From the NCBI RefSeq assembly GCF_021191635.1, contig NZ_JAIWPR010000051.1, positions 1 to 48,391 of the forward strand: a DNA stretch of 48,391 nt, given 5' to 3'. Both the position numbers and the translations under genes were made by a program. Position 1 is the first letter of the stretch. Every line of letters starts with the position of its first letter. Below the pieces are notes generated by a model, which was not told where the DNA came from, did not search any database, and saw only the letters and a list, made by a program, of their open reading frames with translations. The stretch is from Alterluteimonas quercicellularis (lineage in GTDB: Bacteria > Pseudomonadota > Gammaproteobacteria > Xanthomonadales > Xanthomonadaceae). Below are positions 48,378 to 48,391 of the stretch, piece by piece.

Positions 48378-48391
48378 CGGGAGCGCGGCTG

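Noticed and set aside
1..48391. tRNA, rRNA, CRISPR arrays, complete insertion sequences
   Set aside because: No cloverleaf-like sequences, spaced direct repeats or transposase frames were found on reading both strands; small RNAs cannot be excluded by eye.

Overview
The window is high-GC DNA typical of Xanthomonadaceae/Lysobacteraceae (a Lysobacter, Luteimonas or close relative). The evidence is a class III PHA synthase pair (phaE-phaC), DUF3247 and DUF3293 proteins, a methionine aminotransferase near an omega-amidase, a complete System I ccm operon, and many copies of the palindromic GGAGCGCGCTCGCGCGCGAT-type intergenic repeat. The organism call is inference from gene content; no rRNA is present.

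Layout. (1) 1-3.7 kb, housekeeping: end of phaE, phaC, a PspC-domain protein, a small HExxH membrane-associated protein, a glutathionyl-hydroquinone reductase and a YdcZ/DMT-type membrane protein. (2) 3.9-12 kb: two adjacent giant genes (1532 and 1156 aa) that I cannot assign to a function. (3) 12-19 kb, minus strand: ccmABCDEFGHI for cytochrome c maturation, with a ~147 bp inverted-repeat element lying exactly at the ccmG/ccmH junction and fused in frame to CcmH. (4) 19-22.2 kb: MipA/OmpV outer-membrane protein, a two-component system and a small coupled protein. (5) 22.4-43.5 kb: three tandem, paralogous cassettes, each FecI-type sigma factor, FecR-type anti-sigma, TonB-dependent transducer with an N-terminal STN signalling domain, then a secreted S9-family serine peptidase. 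In cassettes 2 and 3 the peptidase looks like an Atxe-type lasso-peptide isopeptidase; in cassette 1 it is a different S9 peptidase. No lasso-peptide synthesis genes occur in the window. A PIN/AbrB toxin-antitoxin pair sits inside cassette 1. (6) 43.7-48.4 kb: DUF3293 protein, methionine aminotransferase, a 34-residue peptide gene directly followed by a cytochrome P450 (a candidate P450-modified RiPP locus), omega-amidase, DUF3247 protein and terminal palindromic repeats.

How the parts may work together. In each cassette an extracellular ligand, plausibly a threaded (lasso) peptide, would be bound by the TonB receptor. The STN domain would signal through FecR to FecI, and the imported peptide would be opened in the periplasm by the S9 enzyme. 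With three receptor/peptidase pairs and no biosynthesis genes here, this looks like a peptide-sensing and scavenging or detoxifying array rather than a producer cluster. Separately, the peptide at 45630-45734 ends in an aromatic-rich segment (WIWPAYYKI), has a strong Shine-Dalgarno sequence, and is followed after 14 bases by a P450. This is the arrangement of minimal biaryl/atropopeptide-type RiPP loci, and I regard it as the strongest candidate for an undescribed natural-product system in the window.
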